A DNA stretch of 64,000 nucleotides from Stutzerimonas stutzeri RCH2 (GTDB lineage Bacteria > Pseudomonadota > Gammaproteobacteria > Pseudomonadales > Pseudomonadaceae): contig NC_019936.1 of NCBI RefSeq assembly GCF_000327065.1, positions 2,942,001 through 3,006,000 of the forward strand, read 5' to 3'. Positions 1 to 8,489 of the stretch are shown piece by piece; positions within the stretch are counted from its first letter, which is position 1, and each line of letters starts with the position of its first letter. The translations under genes were made by a program, and so were the position numbers. The notes beneath the pieces are model-generated. The model ran no database searches. It saw nothing but the letters and a program-made list of their open reading frames with translations, and was not told the origin of the DNA.

Positions 1-147
1 TCGCTGAGCAAGGAGATTCGCGACTGGTGCGAGGATGTGGTGTACATCCCCACCAACGGCTGCATGAATCTCGCAGCAACGGTCAACGTGGTGCTCTACG
101 ACCGCCTGGCCAAGGGCAACAACACTCGCTCAGGGCCGCAGTTCTGA
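1..147 (+). CDS. TrmH/SpoU-family RNA methyltransferase, C-terminal end (partial)
   Basis: The window opens inside this gene; only the last 48 residues are present, ending at the TGA at 145-147. The visible segment contains VVYIPTNGCMNLAATVNVVL, which matches SPOUT motif 3 (IP..G...N....). In TrmH-type enzymes this motif forms part of the deep trefoil knot that binds S-adenosylmethionine for 2'-O-ribose methylation of tRNA or rRNA. The upstream catalytic motifs are outside the window, so the exact target RNA cannot be told. The tail after the knot is short and polar. Confidence 0.7.
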   Translation, partial: SLSKEIRDWCEDVVYIPTNGCMNLAATVNVVLYDRLAKGNNTRSGPQF

Positions 148-277
148 TCGAACGATGGATGCGCCACGCGTGGACAACGCTTCGCCTGTTCGCTGAAGAT
201 GGCGACGATCGACTCAGTGTCGCCGGCCCACGTTTGAATCCAGCGACTTTCCGTGCCCCCGACTTCAAGAGCACAGC

Positions 278-700
278 ATGAAAGCACTTCCGATTCTGGG
301 CGCTGCCCTCGCCCTCTTGATCCCCACGGCTTATGCCGAAGAGCTGCACGTCACACTCGACGGCATTCAACACGACAACGGCCAGGTGGCCGTAGCGGTT
401 TATTCCGATCCGAAAACCTTCCGCAAGGATGACCAGGCATTCGCCGCGCAGAAGGCCAAGGCCGAGCAGGGAGCCGTGACGCTGGTATTCAAGGACGTGC
501 CGCCCGGGCGCTACGCGGTGCTGGCCTACCATGACGAGAACGATAACGGTGAGATGGATCGCCGCTTCGGCATGATCCCAACGGAAGGCTACGGACTGTC
601 GAACAATCCCAAGGTGATGGGCCCGCCCTCGTTCGAAGATAGCGCCTTCGCAATCACTGCCGGCGAGCCCACCAGAATCACGCTGGAGATGCGCTACTAG
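278..700 (+). CDS. DUF2141 domain periplasmic protein
   Basis: A 140-residue protein with a clear Sec signal peptide (residues 1 to about 20, ending A-Y-A before EE). The mature part is a single DUF2141 domain: repeated strand-like segments, the AVYSDPKTF stretch and the late motif PPGRYAVLAYHDENDNGEMD, an acidic Asp/Asn-rich loop typical of the family. The family is secreted or periplasmic and has no established biochemical function. It stands alone between the methyltransferase end and a convergent gene, with a hairpin just after its stop. Confidence 0.75.
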   Translation: MKALPILGAALALLIPTAYAEELHVTLDGIQHDNGQVAVAVYSDPKTFRKDDQAFAAQKAKAEQGAVTLVFKDVPPGRYAVLAYHDENDNGEMDRRFGMIPTEGYGLSNNPKVMGPPSFEDSAFAITAGEPTRITLEMRY

Positions 701-709
701 CGCAGCGGC

Positions 710-735
710 GTGGAAAAGGCTTCGCCGTTTTCCAC
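710..735 (+). terminator. Hairpin after the DUF2141 gene
   Basis: GTGGAAAA and TTTTCCAC (8-bp perfect arms) with an inner GGC-TTC-GCC stem, starting 10 bp after the stop codon. No long T-tract follows on the plus strand, so it could be a weak or bidirectional terminator between the convergent genes ending at 700 and 771. Confidence 0.5.
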
Positions 736-770
736 CCTTCCGAGCGCGGCATCAGGGCCTGCAGTTCGAC

Positions 771-1019
771 TCAACGGCAGTTGCCGGCACAACCACTGCG
801 GGCACATGCCGGCGCTTCGGGATTCTTCAACACCCGGCTGCTGACCACTCCAGCGGCGGTCATCAGCTTGGTCACCGGCGTGTCGTCCGGAATGGTCGCA
901 TCTTCGGCCAGCGCGCCGGCCGCGCGTAGTTCGCCCCAGGTTTTCGGCCGTAGTGCCATGGCGTGGCGAACTTCATACACCTGACCGTTGGCTTCGCAGC
1001 GGTAGTCGTAGGTCGGCAT
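771..1019 (-). CDS. FmdB-like zinc-ribbon protein
   Basis: An 82-residue protein beginning MPTYDYRCE, the hallmark start of FmdB/zinc-ribbon proteins. I start at the ATG at 1019 because GAGAGGAA lies just upstream and the family begins exactly there; the longer frame upstream is not supported. The usual N-terminal CxxC knuckle is degenerate: residue 8 is Cys but the expected second Cys is Asn (C-E-A-N). The C-terminus is Cys-rich (CARSGCAGNC), so metal binding may rely on that cluster. Function unknown. Confidence 0.7.
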   Translation of the reverse strand: MPTYDYRCEANGQVYEVRHAMALRPKTWGELRAAGALAEDATIPDDTPVTKLMTAAGVVSSRVLKNPEAPACARSGCAGNCR

Positions 1020-1054
1020 GGTATTCCTCTCGAGATGAATCAGTGTCGGCAGCC

Positions 1055-1085
1055 CGCGAGGGACAGCCACAGGCTGTCCCTCGCG
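1055..1085. repeat. Perfect 14-bp inverted repeat
   Basis: CGCGAGGGACAGCC, a 3-base loop ACA, and its exact complement. It lies between two minus-strand genes (sterol desaturase-like upstream, zinc ribbon downstream). There is no T-run on either side, so it is either a terminator of the factor-dependent or hairpin-only kind or a copy of a dispersed palindromic element. Confidence 0.6.
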
Positions 1086-1149
1086 TATCGGGCGCGATTG
1101 TACGAGGACTGTCGAAACGCGCCATCCCCTCGCTGGCCGCAGGCGCGGC

Positions 1150-2154
1150 TCAGAAATCGGTCCGGCGTGGCCTGCTGACCGGCATCACCTTGCGTGCCGT
1201 ATCCACGAACGGCATGACGATGAGGCTGTAGAGCGTCAGGTAACGGTGCGAGTCCTGCTCGGCGGTACCGAAACGGATGTCTTCCGGCTTGGCGCCGGTG
1301 AGATACAGCGTGCCGAACATCCAGTCCCAAACGGACAGGTTGGTGCCGAAGTTCTTGTGGAAATGCCGAGGCGCATCGCTGTGATGAATCTGGTGCTGCG
1401 CCGGGCTGTTGAGGATGTGTTCGACGCGCGGCCCGAACGAAAGCCAGACGTGGCTGTGCCGCAGGTTCGAAGCCAGCGCGTTGAAGATGAACACCAGATA
1501 GGTCACGCCAAACAGCGTGTAGCGGCTGATTTCACCGCCGCACGCGTACCAGAAGAGCCCGGCATAGGCGCTGAGCAACACGAGGTCGACCAGCCGGCCG
1601 ACCACCTTTTCCAGGAAATGCACGCGGCTGGCAGTCAACGGCACCATCACCGGTGCCGAATGATGGACCTTGTGAAACTCCCACAACCAACGACTGTGAA
1701 AGGCGCGGTGCACCCAGTACCCGGCAAAGTCGCTGATGACGAACACGCCGAGGCCGTAGAGCAACGACAACGACAGGTTTTGCCCGAGCTGCGGACGCGC
1801 GCCCCATAGGTTGGTGAAAAACGCGAGATAGTCGCCCGAGCGGAGAAGGTACGGGTCGACGAGCGCGACGATCGGCACCACCAGTACGACCTTCAGCACA
1901 CCGCGAACGAAGTAGTAGCGATAGTCCAGACGCGCCGATGGATGCCAGTGCACCCGCCAGCCGCCGATAAATTGCCAGAACGATCCAGCCTCGGTAAGCC
2001 CGTGGCGTTTTCGATAACGGAACAAGGCATAGGCCACCGCATAGGAGACCCCAAGAAACAGCACGCCAAGGCGGCCGTTCAAGTCGAAAAAACTGCTGAG
2101 CTGATGCAGGATCGGGGCGATCAGGAACTGCTGGAGAGACTCGAAAACGCCCAT
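1150..2154 (-). CDS. Sterol desaturase / fatty acid hydroxylase superfamily protein
   Basis: A 334-residue integral membrane protein. Hydrophobic stretches lie near residues 30-45, 85-100, 128-148 and 195-225. The diiron histidine boxes are visible in order: HRAFH (149-153), HKVHH (161-165), LRHSH (231-235) and HQIHH (254-258). These ligate two irons in the family that hydroxylates or desaturates sterols, fatty acids and related lipids with O2. The substrate cannot be inferred; bacterial members act on varied lipids. The gene is single, with a 459-bp non-coding region upstream. Confidence 0.85.
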   Translation of the reverse strand: MGVFESLQQFLIAPILHQLSSFFDLNGRLGVLFLGVSYAVAYALFRYRKRHGLTEAGSFWQFIGGWRVHWHPSARLDYRYYFVRGVLKVVLVVPIVALVDPYLLRSGDYLAFFTNLWGARPQLGQNLSLSLLYGLGVFVISDFAGYWVHRAFHSRWLWEFHKVHHSAPVMVPLTASRVHFLEKVVGRLVDLVLLSAYAGLFWYACGGEISRYTLFGVTYLVFIFNALASNLRHSHVWLSFGPRVEHILNSPAQHQIHHSDAPRHFHKNFGTNLSVWDWMFGTLYLTGAKPEDIRFGTAEQDSHRYLTLYSLIVMPFVDTARKVMPVSRPRRTDF

Positions 2155-2613
2155 GCTTGGCCGCCTCGGAGAAAAAGGTGGCGGATTATAGAGGCGGCAG
2201 AATCATTCGTATATGCGAATGCTTATCAGACGATAGTGGAATGCCATCAGCTTGACCGGGTGATTGCATCTGTCACGACGAGCAATGCCCTCCCCCTTAT
2301 GCGGGCGCGAGTTCAACGACGGTATACGGGCAGGATCTCGTGGCTGCGGATAGCGGGTTTCAACGAGCAGACCGCGCCCCAACCTGCGCCACTCACAACC
2401 TGGCGTCGGCTCGCGCAAATAAGCGCTGCTGTGGGTCTTTCGTCAATGTCATATGACAACATGAAATCGCCGAACACCCTTCATCCAGTTGTTGTATATG
2501 TAATTTTTCAACATAACGGAGTTCTATAGCGACGGTTCCGCGGCATTTCCTTGAAAGTCATCGTACCTCTACTAAGATGGATTTCGCTTACATAAACCCA
2601 CGAAGGTGTTCCG
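2155..2613. other. 459-bp intergenic region
   Basis: Separates two divergent genes and so must hold both promoters. The right part (about 2430-2585) is clearly AT-richer than the surroundings, with a TCATATGA palindrome near 2448 and a TGTATATGTAATTTTT stretch near 2493 that could be promoter DNA for the SMP-30 gene. Open frames across it look like chance frames; no RNA gene seen. Confidence 0.4.
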
Positions 2614-3705
2614 ATGACCGAACAAGAACAACAACCATCACGCGATTCCCGCCGGCAGTTCCTGAAGCAGTCGCTGGCGTGCTCGGCGCTGTTGACTACC
2701 GGCCTAGCCCTACCCGGCCTTTCCCAGTCCGCCGAGCCGCTCAGCAGGCGGTATCCCGATCCTTCTCTGGAGGTGCTGGACGAAAGCTTTCTGCAGCTGC
2801 GCCTGTTCAATGCCAGCGTAGAGAAAATCGCCGATGGCCTGCGCTGGGCGGAAGGCCCCGTGTGGATTGGCGACGGGCGCTACCTGTTGCTGAGTGATAT
2901 CCCCAACAACCGAATCATGCGTTGGGACGAGGTCACCGAGTCGCTCAGCGTTTATCGGGAGCAGGCCAATTTTTCCAACGGGCTGACACGAGACCGCCAG
3001 GGCCGCCTGGTGATATGCGAAGGCTCGACCACCCACGAGTTGGGAAGACGGGTGACGCGCATCGAGCATAACGGTGCCGTCACGGTGCTGGCCGACAACT
3101 ACCAGGGCAAGCGCTTCAACTCGCCAAACGATGTGGTGGTCAAGCGCGACGGCTCGATCTGGTTCAGCGACCCGCCGTTTCAGGCTGGCAACTACTACGA
3201 AGGGCAGAAGATCCAGACCGAGCTGCCGGATGCCGTGTATCGCATAGACGGCGGGACACTGGAGGTCACGCGCGTGATCGAGGGCATCGCCGGCCCCAAC
3301 GGTCTGTGTTTCTCGCCGGACGAAACGACGCTCTATGTGGTGGAGGGACGCGCCAAGCCGAACCGGTTGGTCTGGGCTTACAAGGTGAACGCCGACGCCA
3401 CGCTGGGCGAGCGCAGCAAACACATCGAGGCCACCGCTCATGGTGCGCTGGATGGCATCAAATGCGACGAGACCGGCAACCTGTGGTGCGGCTGGGGAAG
3501 CTCCGGCTCACCGGAGGCGAACCCTGAAGGCCTGGATGGGGTGCGTGTGTTCAACCCCGCAGGCAAGGCGATCGGCCATATCCACCTGCCGGAGCGCTGC
3601 GCGAACCTGTGCTTCGGCGGTGCGCAGGGCAATCGTCTGTTCATGGCCAGCAGCCACGGCATCTACGCGCTGTACGTGAACGCCAGAGGTGCCACGTTCG
3701 CCTGA
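2614..3705 (+). CDS. SMP-30/gluconolactonase-family protein, Tat-exported
   Basis: A 363-residue six-bladed beta-propeller protein of the SMP-30/gluconolactonase/LRE family. Members are Ca2+/Zn2+-dependent lactonases that hydrolyse sugar-acid lactones. The N-terminus carries a twin-arginine signal (SRRQFLK, residues 12-18, then a hydrophobic stretch ending LPGLSQSAEP), so the folded enzyme should go to the periplasm. Family metal-site segments are present: WAEGPVW, FNSPNDVVV, GPNGLCFSPDE and HGALDGIKCDETGN. Likely role: periplasmic lactone hydrolysis in sugar oxidation. No sugar dehydrogenase lies next to it. Confidence 0.85.
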   Translation: MTEQEQQPSRDSRRQFLKQSLACSALLTTGLALPGLSQSAEPLSRRYPDPSLEVLDESFLQLRLFNASVEKIADGLRWAEGPVWIGDGRYLLLSDIPNNRIMRWDEVTESLSVYREQANFSNGLTRDRQGRLVICEGSTTHELGRRVTRIEHNGAVTVLADNYQGKRFNSPNDVVVKRDGSIWFSDPPFQAGNYYEGQKIQTELPDAVYRIDGGTLEVTRVIEGIAGPNGLCFSPDETTLYVVEGRAKPNRLVWAYKVNADATLGERSKHIEATAHGALDGIKCDETGNLWCGWGSSGSPEANPEGLDGVRVFNPAGKAIGHIHLPERCANLCFGGAQGNRLFMASSHGIYALYVNARGATFA

Positions 3706-3798
3706 CACAACCCGCGCCCGCATCTTCGCAGGTGGGTAACGCCTTGCTTGTCCACCTGACCGCGGCTACGCCGATTGGCTGGCCGCGGTGAGATTCGC

Positions 3799-3921
3799 CT
3801 ACTTGCCCATCACCAGCGCGAAACCCACCACGATGCCGGCGAGTGCGATCACCCAGCCGATGCGGTGGGCACGGTTCTTTTCGGCCTGGCGGACGGGATC
3901 TACGGGCTTTTTCTTTCTCAC
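3799..3921 (-). CDS. Small single-span membrane protein (40 aa)
   Basis: Short frame starting at GTG (3921) with AGGTG six bases upstream. The product begins with a very basic stretch (RKKKPVDPVRQAEKNRAHRIG) and then one hydrophobic helix (WVIALAGIVVGFALVM) ending GK. The basic N-terminus followed by one helix predicts an N-in single-pass inner-membrane protein. Small proteins of this layout are common in Pseudomonas genomes, but no function is known. The strong Shine-Dalgarno and membrane-protein pattern are the support. Confidence 0.6.
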   Translation of the reverse strand: MRKKKPVDPVRQAEKNRAHRIGWVIALAGIVVGFALVMGK

Positions 3922-4059
3922 GATTCACCTGCTTCTGGACACTGCTGCCGGTTGGCGTCTACGCCTTACGGCGCAGCGCGCCTTTTTAGGCCGGGCGGCT
4001 CGAATTGTCCAGCAGATGCAGCGTTACACGACGTCGGGCGGAGCCTCAGGCGCAGGCAC

Positions 4060-4209
4060 CTAACCGAGCGGGCTCTGATCGGCTTCCGGTTGGTCTTTCG
4101 GAGCAGCGCCTGGATCGGCATCGTTTTCGCCAGAGTCCGGTACATCGCCGTACTCGTCGTAATCCGGCGGGGTCAGGCCATCCTTGAGTGGGTCGTCTGG
4201 ATCGATCAT
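4060..4209 (-). CDS. Small acidic hypothetical protein (49 aa)
   Basis: Starts at the ATG at 4209, preceded by AGGACAG at a good distance; an upstream in-frame extension lacks a ribosome site. The product (MIDPDDPLKDGLTPPDYDEYGD...) is rich in Asp, Glu and Pro, has no hydrophobic segment and is probably disordered. It lies between the metal regulator gene and a small membrane protein, all on the minus strand. Not assigned to a family. Confidence 0.5.
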   Translation of the reverse strand: MIDPDDPLKDGLTPPDYDEYGDVPDSGENDADPGAAPKDQPEADQSPLG

Positions 4210-4341
4210 GGCAGCTGTCCTCTGGCAACAATGGGCTGGGGTGACACATTGCCTTGGAACCCGAGGCAGACCGGGCGTTTCGTCAGCGCCGTACATGTCG
4301 ATGTGCGGTGCGTGCGCAGCGAGTCGCGCAACACAGCAGAC

Positions 4342-4743
4342 CTAGGACCGCCGCGCTCCGGTCAGGGTCTCGATGATGCGGCACTCGCGGACCGACGATT
4401 CGCTGCAACCCGCCAGGCGCTGCAGTTCCGCTTCGAGCCGCTGCAGATCGGCGATGCGCTGCCGCACTTCGACCAGATGGATCTGTACCAGGCGATCGAC
4501 ATCGCTGCAGGCATGCTCGGGCTGATCCGCCAGCTCGACCAGGGTGCGAATCTCATCGAGGGTGAAACCGAGTTCGCGCCCGCGCTTGATGAATCGCAGC
4601 TGCTCCGCGTCGCGCTCGCTGAACGTGCGATAGCCAGACTCGGTACGCGACGGCGGCGCAAGCAGGCCGATACGTTCGTAATAACGGATGGTTTCCACGT
4701 TCACTGCCGTGGCCTTGCTGAGTTTGCCGATGGTGAGTGACAT
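4342..4743 (-). CDS. MerR-family metal-responsive regulator (CadR/PbrR/ZntR type)
   Basis: A 133-residue MerR-family activator. Residues 1-70 form the winged helix-turn-helix (MSLTIGKLSKATAVNVETIRYYE is the family signature), then a long dimerisation helix. Metal-binding cysteines sit at C79, C113 and C121, the three positions used by the Cd/Pb/Zn/Hg branch, so a soft divalent metal is the expected effector. The ATG at 4743 fits the family; a GTG two codons upstream is possible. It is transcribed divergently from a CDF exporter and the shared operator touches its own start codon, so it should autoregulate. Confidence 0.88.
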   Translation of the reverse strand: MSLTIGKLSKATAVNVETIRYYERIGLLAPPSRTESGYRTFSERDAEQLRFIKRGRELGFTLDEIRTLVELADQPEHACSDVDRLVQIHLVEVRQRIADLQRLEAELQRLAGCSESSVRECRIIETLTGARRS

Positions 4744-4746
4744 CAC

Positions 4747-4777
4747 TTGACCCTGTAGTCGCTACAGGGTTTAGCGT
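4747..4777 (+). promoter_or_regulatory. MerR-type operator/promoter of the CDF exporter gene
   Basis: -35 TTGACC (4747-4752) and a -10-like TAGCGT (4772-4777) are separated by 19 bp, the overlong spacer that MerR regulators untwist. Within it is a perfect dyad: ACCCTGTAG (4750-4758), TCG, CTACAGGGT (4762-4770). The arms closely resemble CadR/PbrR operators. Confidence 0.85.
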
Positions 4778-4805
4778 AGCGCCATCGACAACTGGAGGCG
4801 ATGCC

Positions 4806-5453
4806 ATGGCGGGAAATTGCTGCAGCAGTGGTTGTGCCAGTACGGCGGCACGGGGGCGCTATCGCCGCATTCTGTGGATTGCGCTGCTGATCAATCTGGC
4901 GATGTTCGGCGTCGAGATCGGTGCGGGCCTGCGCTCCGGCTCGGTCTCGCTGCTGGCCGACTCGCTGGACTTTTTCGGTGACGCAGCAAATTACGGCGTC
5001 AGTCTTTTCGTGCTGGGGCTCGGCGTGACGATGCGGGCGCGGGCGTCGCTGGCCAAGGCGCTGACGATGGGCCTGTTCGGCATATTCATTCTGGTGGTCG
5101 CCATCGGCAATTTCGTCGAAGGCAGCGTGCCACATGCCTCGACCATGGGCGTCGTTGGGGTGATCGCGCTGCTGGCCAACATAGCGGTGGCGGCGATGCT
5201 CTATGCCTACCGCGAAGGCGACAGCAACATGCGCAGCGTGTGGCTATGCAGCCGCAACGATGCGTTGGGCAACCTCGCCGTCATGCTGGCAGCGCTCGGC
5301 GTGTTCGGCACCGGCGCCGGTTGGCCGGACCTGATCGTGGCGACGATCATGGCGCTGCTCTCCATCAGCGCGGCGGTGCAGATCACCCGCCATGCCCTGG
5401 AAGAGCTGCGATCCGAACGGATAGCCGTCAGCGATGTGGAGCGACGCGCGTGA
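4806..5453 (+). CDS. CDF-family cation efflux protein
   Basis: A 215-residue cation diffusion facilitator, which exports divalent metal in exchange for protons. Start at ATG 4806 with GGAGG seven bases upstream. The N-terminus is Cys-rich (C5, C6, C10), suggesting metal capture. About six hydrophobic helices follow. The transport site differs from the common HxxxD pair: helix 2 has DFFGD (D55, D59) and helix 5 has CSRND (C148, D152). The usual long cytoplasmic C-terminal domain is nearly absent. The operator and divergent MerR gene indicate induction by a metal such as Cd, Pb or Zn. Confidence 0.85.
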   Translation: MAGNCCSSGCASTAARGRYRRILWIALLINLAMFGVEIGAGLRSGSVSLLADSLDFFGDAANYGVSLFVLGLGVTMRARASLAKALTMGLFGIFILVVAIGNFVEGSVPHASTMGVVGVIALLANIAVAAMLYAYREGDSNMRSVWLCSRNDALGNLAVMLAALGVFGTGAGWPDLIVATIMALLSISAAVQITRHALEELRSERIAVSDVERRA

Positions 5454-5472
5454 CCGCAGGGTACACGCACGA

Positions 5473-7422
5473 TTAAACCTCGCGAGGGCGAGCGCGCTCG
5501 GCGAGAAATGCCACTGGCGCCGTGCCATCGGCATTCAACTGGTAGATCTCGCGCGGCCTGCCCTGCTCATCCAGCACCAGCAGGCCGATACCCGAGCCGT
5601 TCCATAGCCGTTCGCCGGCGTTACTGCGGTCCGGCACGCGCGGTACGACTTCCAGGCGACGGCGCTTGGTCAGCCAGTTCAGTGGTGACCAGGGCGCGTA
5701 GAACCAGCGATTGAGGCGGTCGAACCAGTCCAGCAGGCGCCGCGGAAACTCGTTCTTTACGCCGCTGCTGGTGATCTGCCATAGCTGGGGCGCTGTATCG
5801 CGACCGCGAATGTGCACTTCGTAGACGAAGGAGTAGTGCACGTCGCCGGACAGCACCACGTAGTTACCCGGCGTACGGGTGTGGCGGAAGATATTCATCA
5901 TCACGTGGGCCGCGCCGCGATGGGCCATCCAGTTCTCCGCATCCACCAGCAGCGGCTGGCCAGCCCAACTGAACACCCGTTGTACCGCTTCGATCAGCTT
6001 GACGCCGAACATCGGTGCCGGTGAGACGATCAGCACCGACGGCTTGTCGAGAATGTTCTGCTGGAATTCGCTCAGCGCTTCCCAATCCATCAGGCCTGAC
6101 GGGCGACTGAGGTTGCGCTCGCTGCGCCAGCGCCGGGTGCGGGTGTCCAGCACCACCAGCGGCGGGTCGGTGGGCAGCTCGTAGCCCCAGCCGTCGAGTT
6201 TGAACAGCGTGTCGATCAGAGCGTTCTGCGCCGCGCAATCCAGCCAGCCATCGCTAGCCGTCGCCAGCAGCTCACGGAGCGGCAGCAGCAACTCGGCGAA
6301 CCGCTTCGGCTCGTTGCCCCAGGCCTGGCACAGCAGGTAGGCGAGCAGCGCGTTGCCAATGATGCGTCTCGACAGCGGATGGCCGTAAGCGGTCTCCTCC
6401 CAGCGCGCGGAAAGGTTCCAGTCATCGGTGATGTCGTGGTCGTCGAAGATCATCAACGACGGCACATGAGCCAGGGCGCGTGCCACCTTCGGCAATCCCT
6501 CGATAAAACCTTGCAGACACGCCTCTTCACTGCGGTAGCGCTCGGCATGGGCGGGTTCCAGCGCGGGCATTTGCGGCGCGATCAGCGACCAGGGCGTCGG
6601 CGACCAGACGAGCAGGTACATCGCCATCACCTCGCCCAGGCTGATCAGGTGGTTCTGCCCGTTGGCGGTGGTGAACACCGGCTTCTCCACGCCACCGAAG
6701 AATCGCTCGCGCAGCGCCTCGTTGGACTTGAACGCTGGCAGCAGCTGCTCGCGGCGGTAATAGCTGGCCGGATGGGTCATCAGCGCATCGCTGTCACTCA
6801 CCACCGCACCTTCGAGCTGCTCGCCATAGAGCCCGAGGCGGCGCACCAATGCGTGGATCGCTACCAGCATCGGCCCGGCGACATCGTCGGCATAGACCTG
6901 ATCCCCCGTCATCAGCAACACGGCCGGGCGTTCGGCAGGCTTGCCCAGCGCGTCAGCCACCAGTTCGTCGACACACAACAGCCCGTCAGCCGCAGCATGG
7001 TGCGGCTTGCGGCAGGAACCATGCAGTACGCGATCGAGGCGCGACTTGATGACGAAGCTTGGCCGCGTAGTACCGTCATAGAGCAGATGCGGCGCGCACT
7101 CGGCGATGCCCTGCTCCACTGCACCATCATGGATGCGCAGGTCATATTCGATCACGCAATCGGTGGGCAGCGGTGCGTCAGGCACGAACTCGATCAGGTG
7201 CAATACAGCGTGCTTGCCGATCGGCAGACACCGGCAGCTCAGCTCGTCGAGCGAAACACGTTGTTGCAGTCCGAACGACGGGCTTTCTAGAACCAACGAC
7301 AGCTCGAGCGGGCGCGAGCCAACCAGCCAGAGCGTCACAAGGCCAGGCTCGGTACGCCGTAGCAGCGGGCCCGCCAGCACGGCGGGCAGATGCTCGGGGG
7401 AAGGGATATCGGTCAAGGGCAA
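5473..7422 (-). CDS. PhoD-like metallophosphatase family protein
   Basis: A 649-residue PhoD/alkaline phosphatase D-like metallophosphoesterase. Metal-binding motifs: GDQVYADD (near residue 178), FDDHDITDDW (near 325) and SGDVHYSF (near 524). The family hydrolyses phosphate mono- and diesters using Fe3+/Ca2+. No signal peptide is evident, so unlike classical PhoD it is probably cytoplasmic, as in many Pseudomonas paralogues. There is no early ATG; the start is one of two nearby TTG codons (7422 or 7416), the second being better spaced from AGGG. Confidence 0.8.
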   Translation of the reverse strand: MPLTDIPSPEHLPAVLAGPLLRRTEPGLVTLWLVGSRPLELSLVLESPSFGLQQRVSLDELSCRCLPIGKHAVLHLIEFVPDAPLPTDCVIEYDLRIHDGAVEQGIAECAPHLLYDGTTRPSFVIKSRLDRVLHGSCRKPHHAAADGLLCVDELVADALGKPAERPAVLLMTGDQVYADDVAGPMLVAIHALVRRLGLYGEQLEGAVVSDSDALMTHPASYYRREQLLPAFKSNEALRERFFGGVEKPVFTTANGQNHLISLGEVMAMYLLVWSPTPWSLIAPQMPALEPAHAERYRSEEACLQGFIEGLPKVARALAHVPSLMIFDDHDITDDWNLSARWEETAYGHPLSRRIIGNALLAYLLCQAWGNEPKRFAELLLPLRELLATASDGWLDCAAQNALIDTLFKLDGWGYELPTDPPLVVLDTRTRRWRSERNLSRPSGLMDWEALSEFQQNILDKPSVLIVSPAPMFGVKLIEAVQRVFSWAGQPLLVDAENWMAHRGAAHVMMNIFRHTRTPGNYVVLSGDVHYSFVYEVHIRGRDTAPQLWQITSSGVKNEFPRRLLDWFDRLNRWFYAPWSPLNWLTKRRRLEVVPRVPDRSNAGERLWNGSGIGLLVLDEQGRPREIYQLNADGTAPVAFLAERARPREV

Positions 7423-7499
7423 CCCTGAAGATGGGAACAGGTTTGTCTGACAGCGCGCTGGCGCGATCGCTCAGCAAGCGAGCCAGCCACGCGGGCGGA

Positions 7500-8336
7500 T
7501 CAGGGCGCGCCGAACATTGCCGTCCAGTAGATGGCGGCGTCACTCTGCGGATCGACCGCATAGGCTGCGCCAAGCTCGCTGAACTGCGGGTTCATCAGAT
7601 TCGCGCAATGCCCGGGGCTGGCCAGCCAGCCGTCCAACACCTTGCGGGCGGTCGGCAGTGCCGCGGCGATATTTTCGCCGACCTGCCTGCCGGTGTAGCC
7701 AGCCAGCTCAGCGCGGTCGCCTGGCGTGCGGCCGTCCTCGCTCAGATGGCTGAAGAAGTTGCCGTTGGCCATAGCCCGGCTGTGGGCTCCGGCGGTGCTG
7801 CCCAGCGTATCGTTCCAGCTGAGCGGCCCGGCTGCGGCGAAGTCCTGCTTACCGCAACGGCGCGCGGAGGCACGGGCGGCGTTGATCTGCTCCAGCAGCT
7901 TCTGCCCTTCGGCCTGCCAGTCGCCCAAACGACCATCGAGCAATGGCCGCGCCACCACGATGCGCCAGTCACGGCCGTTGCGGCTCACGCCGATGTCGGC
8001 GAACTGCGGATTGAGGATCACCCGGCAGAAGCTCTCGCGCAGCGCCTGCATCGCCGCCTGCGCATCCCGCGGGCCGGACAGGGTGATCGCCTGCACCGTC
8101 ACCATCGGATAGCCCGCCCGAGACAGCGCCTGCTGCAGATCGCCAGCGCCATCGACCGGCAGATTCAAGCGGGTATCGGCCGTCAGCGGCGGCAGCTCTT
8201 CGCTCGCCTTGTTGCCGCAGCGCTGTACTTCGCCACGGTAGGCGTTGATCGCATCGACCAGACGGGCCTCCTCGGCGGCTGCGAAGCCGGCAACGAACAA
8301 CGTTGCGATCAACAGGACGGATGACAGAACACGCAT
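7500..8336 (-). CDS. CAP-domain (SCP/PR-1-like) secreted protein with two repeats
   Basis: A 278-residue protein with a Sec signal peptide (MRVLSSVLLIATLFVAGFAAA). Start at ATG 8336 with GGAGAA upstream. The C-terminal half is a complete CAP domain: LLEQINAARA, HSRAMANGNFFSH, GENIA and SPGHCANLMNP, including the conserved His/Glu/Ser/His cavity set. The N-terminal half (DAINAYRGEVQRC ... FCRVILNPQFADIGV) has the start and end of a CAP fold but lacks the HSRAM and GENIA motifs, so it looks like a degenerate copy. Bacterial CAP proteins are secreted; their function is generally unknown. Confidence 0.8.
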   Translation of the reverse strand: MRVLSSVLLIATLFVAGFAAAEEARLVDAINAYRGEVQRCGNKASEELPPLTADTRLNLPVDGAGDLQQALSRAGYPMVTVQAITLSGPRDAQAAMQALRESFCRVILNPQFADIGVSRNGRDWRIVVARPLLDGRLGDWQAEGQKLLEQINAARASARRCGKQDFAAAGPLSWNDTLGSTAGAHSRAMANGNFFSHLSEDGRTPGDRAELAGYTGRQVGENIAAALPTARKVLDGWLASPGHCANLMNPQFSELGAAYAVDPQSDAAIYWTAMFGAP

Positions 8337-8489
8337 GACAGTTCTCCAGCGAAATCCCTGACGGAACGAAGCGCACCCGGCGCAAAAATGAAGCGCCATG
8401 GTGCGCGAGGCTGCCGCGCTTGTCATCAGCGGGCCAGCATGTGGCCACTGGCTGTGCGCGTTGCGCAGGCTTGGCTATGATCGAAGACC

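Noticed and set aside
2203..2418. Minus-strand 71-codon frame in the sterol desaturase-SMP-30 gap
   Set aside because: No ribosome site, no recognisable fold, Arg/Pro-rich chance sequence.
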